From Actinomyces bowdenii (GTDB lineage: Bacteria > Actinomycetota > Actinomycetes > Actinomycetales > Actinomycetaceae), in assembly GCF_017592395.1 (NCBI RefSeq), contig NZ_JAGFOU010000026.1, positions 1 through 50,006 of the forward strand: a stretch of DNA of 50,006 bases. The letters are read 5' to 3'. Under the pieces are notes generated by a model that was not told where the DNA came from, did not search any database, and saw only the letters and a program-made list of their open reading frames with translations. Both the position numbers and the translations under genes were made by a program. Below, piece after piece: positions 48,881 to 50,006 of this stretch; position 1 is the stretch's first letter, and each line of letters opens with the position of its first letter.

Positions 48881-49417
48881 ATGAGCAACGATTTCTGGCT
48901 CGGCATTGCCGGCATCCTGGGCGGCGGACTCATCATGGTGAACTGGTGGTTCGAAATGTTCTCAGACTCAGCTTATGCTCAATTATGTCGCTCCATCATG
49001 GAATCCCACAGCCTCGGACGCAACACTATCGCCATTATCGAGCCCGCAATGGGTGCAGTGGTGCTACACTGCGGCCTTATACTACTGACCGACAAAAACA
49101 ACCCCCTCATGCAGATACTCGTGCCATCTTTCTTTGTTTTCTTAGTCATTGCCATACTCGGTCTCGTTCCCCTTCGGCTTCCTGGCCCAATGTATCCTGA
49201 GTGGCAGATGGAGAAGCGCCGCCGGCGCAGAGCTCAAGCTCATGGGCAAGAGCTGGAGACAGATCCGACCAATAGCTCCTCCTCCCACCTGCCGGACCAC
49301 ACCGATCCGCCCGCCCCAAGAGACAGTCTCCCACCGCGAGCACATCACCAGGACAGCAGCCCACCAGGCCAAGAGAATCAACCACCGACAACAACGAGGC
49401 ACCGTAGCGCGCAGTGA
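48881..49417 (+). CDS. putative immunity protein B2
   Basis: The 178-residue subtype-B paralogue: IMVNWWFEMFSDSAYAQLCR then SIMESHSLGRN, three hydrophobic segments and the same tail as B1. AAGGA lies upstream. It is immediately followed by the IS5-like element. Confidence 0.65.
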   Translation: MSNDFWLGIAGILGGGLIMVNWWFEMFSDSAYAQLCRSIMESHSLGRNTIAIIEPAMGAVVLHCGLILLTDKNNPLMQILVPSFFVFLVIAILGLVPLRLPGPMYPEWQMEKRRRRRAQAHGQELETDPTNSSSSHLPDHTDPPAPRDSLPPRAHHQDSSPPGQENQPPTTTRHRSAQ

Positions 49418-49456
49418 GGGTGTTATTCATGGGGGTTTGTTCGTGTCGTTAGTGGG

Positions 49457-49523
49457 CGCATCGGCCGTCTCGAGAGAGAATTGGGTTACCACACTCGATT
49501 CTCATGGGGAGACGGCCGATGCG
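49457..49523. repeat. 15-bp inverted repeat covering the transposase start
   Basis: CGCATCGGCCGTCTC (49457-49471) is exactly inverted at 49509-49523, which contains the ATG at 49519. In a read-through RNA the start codon would be trapped in a stem. Confidence 0.75.
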
Positions 49524-49926
49524 TTATCAGTCTACCACGGGGCTGTGCGATGAGGATGTCGATGAGCTTGTCCGGCGTATCGGTCAGGTGCTCGAATCGC
49601 GGGGCCAGAGCCTGCTGGGCTACCGCCTGGGGCTCAGGCAGCAGGTGGAGCTGACCTTAGTTTTGGCGCGTCATAACATCTCCCAAGCCCTGGCCGCCGA
49701 GATGTACGGTATTTCTCAGCCCACTGTCTCCAGGGTCGGCAGGCGCATGGTGCCCCTGCTGACTCATGTGCTGGCCATGACTGGGATCTGCCTGGCCCAG
49801 GCCGTGGCCCAGGGCAGCCTCCTGCTCGTGGATGGCACCCCGATCCCCACTGGCAACAGGCCCGCAGCCGGCAGGCAGGTCGAGAAGGCCAACTATTCAG
49901 GCTCTTCGCATTTGAGGGTGTGGTAG
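49519..49926 (+). pseudogene. 5' part of an IS5/DDE_Tnp_4-like transposase
   Basis: The frame reads a helix-turn-helix (QALAAEMYGISQPTVSRVGR) and the first catalytic Asp region LLVDGTPIPTGNRP, then KANYSG, where the normal continuation is lost at the inserted IS end and a stop comes ten residues later. About a third to half of a usual transposase is present. The start may be 49519 or 49504. Confidence 0.6.
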
Positions 49927-50006
49927 GCAAGATTTATTGGTGTGTTTGGGGTGGGGCTGGGTGGGTGCGTCGTTGCTTGGGTGGGGGTCGAGGTCCCCCG
50001 ATGATG

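Larger units (their letters stand above)
45991..49417 (+). repeat. tandem duplication, unit ~1.96 kb
   Basis: ImmA1 to ImmA2 starts are 1967 bases apart, as are the matching TCATATCGTT sites in tips B1 and B2. ImmB1 to ImmB2 are 1955 apart. A unit of ImmA + tip B + ImmB + tip A was therefore duplicated as a block. Confidence 0.75.
49418..50006 (+). mobile_element. IS5-like element, cut by a second IS
   Basis: The element begins near GGGTGTTATTCAT (49418-49430). Its transposase frame is broken at about 49899, where GGCTCTTCGCATTTGAGGGT (49900 onward) starts. This resembles the left end of ISL3-family elements. The rest of that element lies outside the window. Confidence 0.55.

Overview
The window reads as chromosomal DNA of a high-GC actinobacterium, most likely an Actinomyces-like member of the Actinomycetaceae. 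This rests on strongly GC-biased third codon positions, a dnaK-grpE-dnaJ-hspR operon with HAIR-type (HspR) operators, many genes whose start codon lies 6-7 bases after a -10-like hexamer (leaderless mRNAs), two DUF4282 membrane proteins, a MsiK/UgpC-type sugar ABC ATPase and a PspC/two-component pair. The species cannot be named from sequence alone.

Layout. 1-3.7 kb is accessory: repeats, a frameshifted lipoprotein gene, a large exported protein of unknown function and the 3' remnant of a second copy of it. 3.7-43.7 kb is mostly housekeeping: DUF4032 protein, sugar-ABC ATPase, Ser/Thr kinase, DsbA-like protein, tRNA-Thr, DsrE-like protein, RlmC-type rRNA methyltransferase, Aer-like PAS protein, a 1.26 kb gene-free stretch full of inverted repeats, a lipoprotein serpin, GNAT, HAD phosphatase, NAD synthetase, a DUF4352-type protein, a histidine kinase/response regulator pair with PspC, LacI and TetR regulators, ClpB, a lipoprotein, an MT0933-type small protein, an S9 peptidase, three membrane proteins, two tandem DUF418 paralogues and the hspR-dnaJ-grpE-dnaK chaperone operon.

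44.1-49.4 kb is the most interesting part. It holds an ESX-like small protein, a 389-residue toxin-like protein (helical LXG/WXG-like N-terminus, glycine-zipper C-terminus) and then an alternating array of start-less toxin tips (C-terminal domains only) and small membrane proteins that look like immunity proteins. The order is full toxin (tip A)-ImmA, tip B-ImmB, frameshifted tip A'-ImmA', tip B'-ImmB'. A 93-bp perfect match joins the pre-tip part of the full toxin to orphan tip B', as expected for tip swapping by homologous recombination. The island is less GC-rich than its surroundings, begins next to a truncated DUF4440 gene and ends at an IS5-like transposase that is itself cut by what looks like an ISL3-type IS end.

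How the parts work together. HspR (last gene of the dnaK operon) probably represses both its own operon and clpB through HAIR sites upstream of each, giving one heat-shock regulon in the window. The histidine kinase, response regulator and PspC protein form a plausible envelope-stress module. Three families of palindromic intergenic repeats recur in the spacers.
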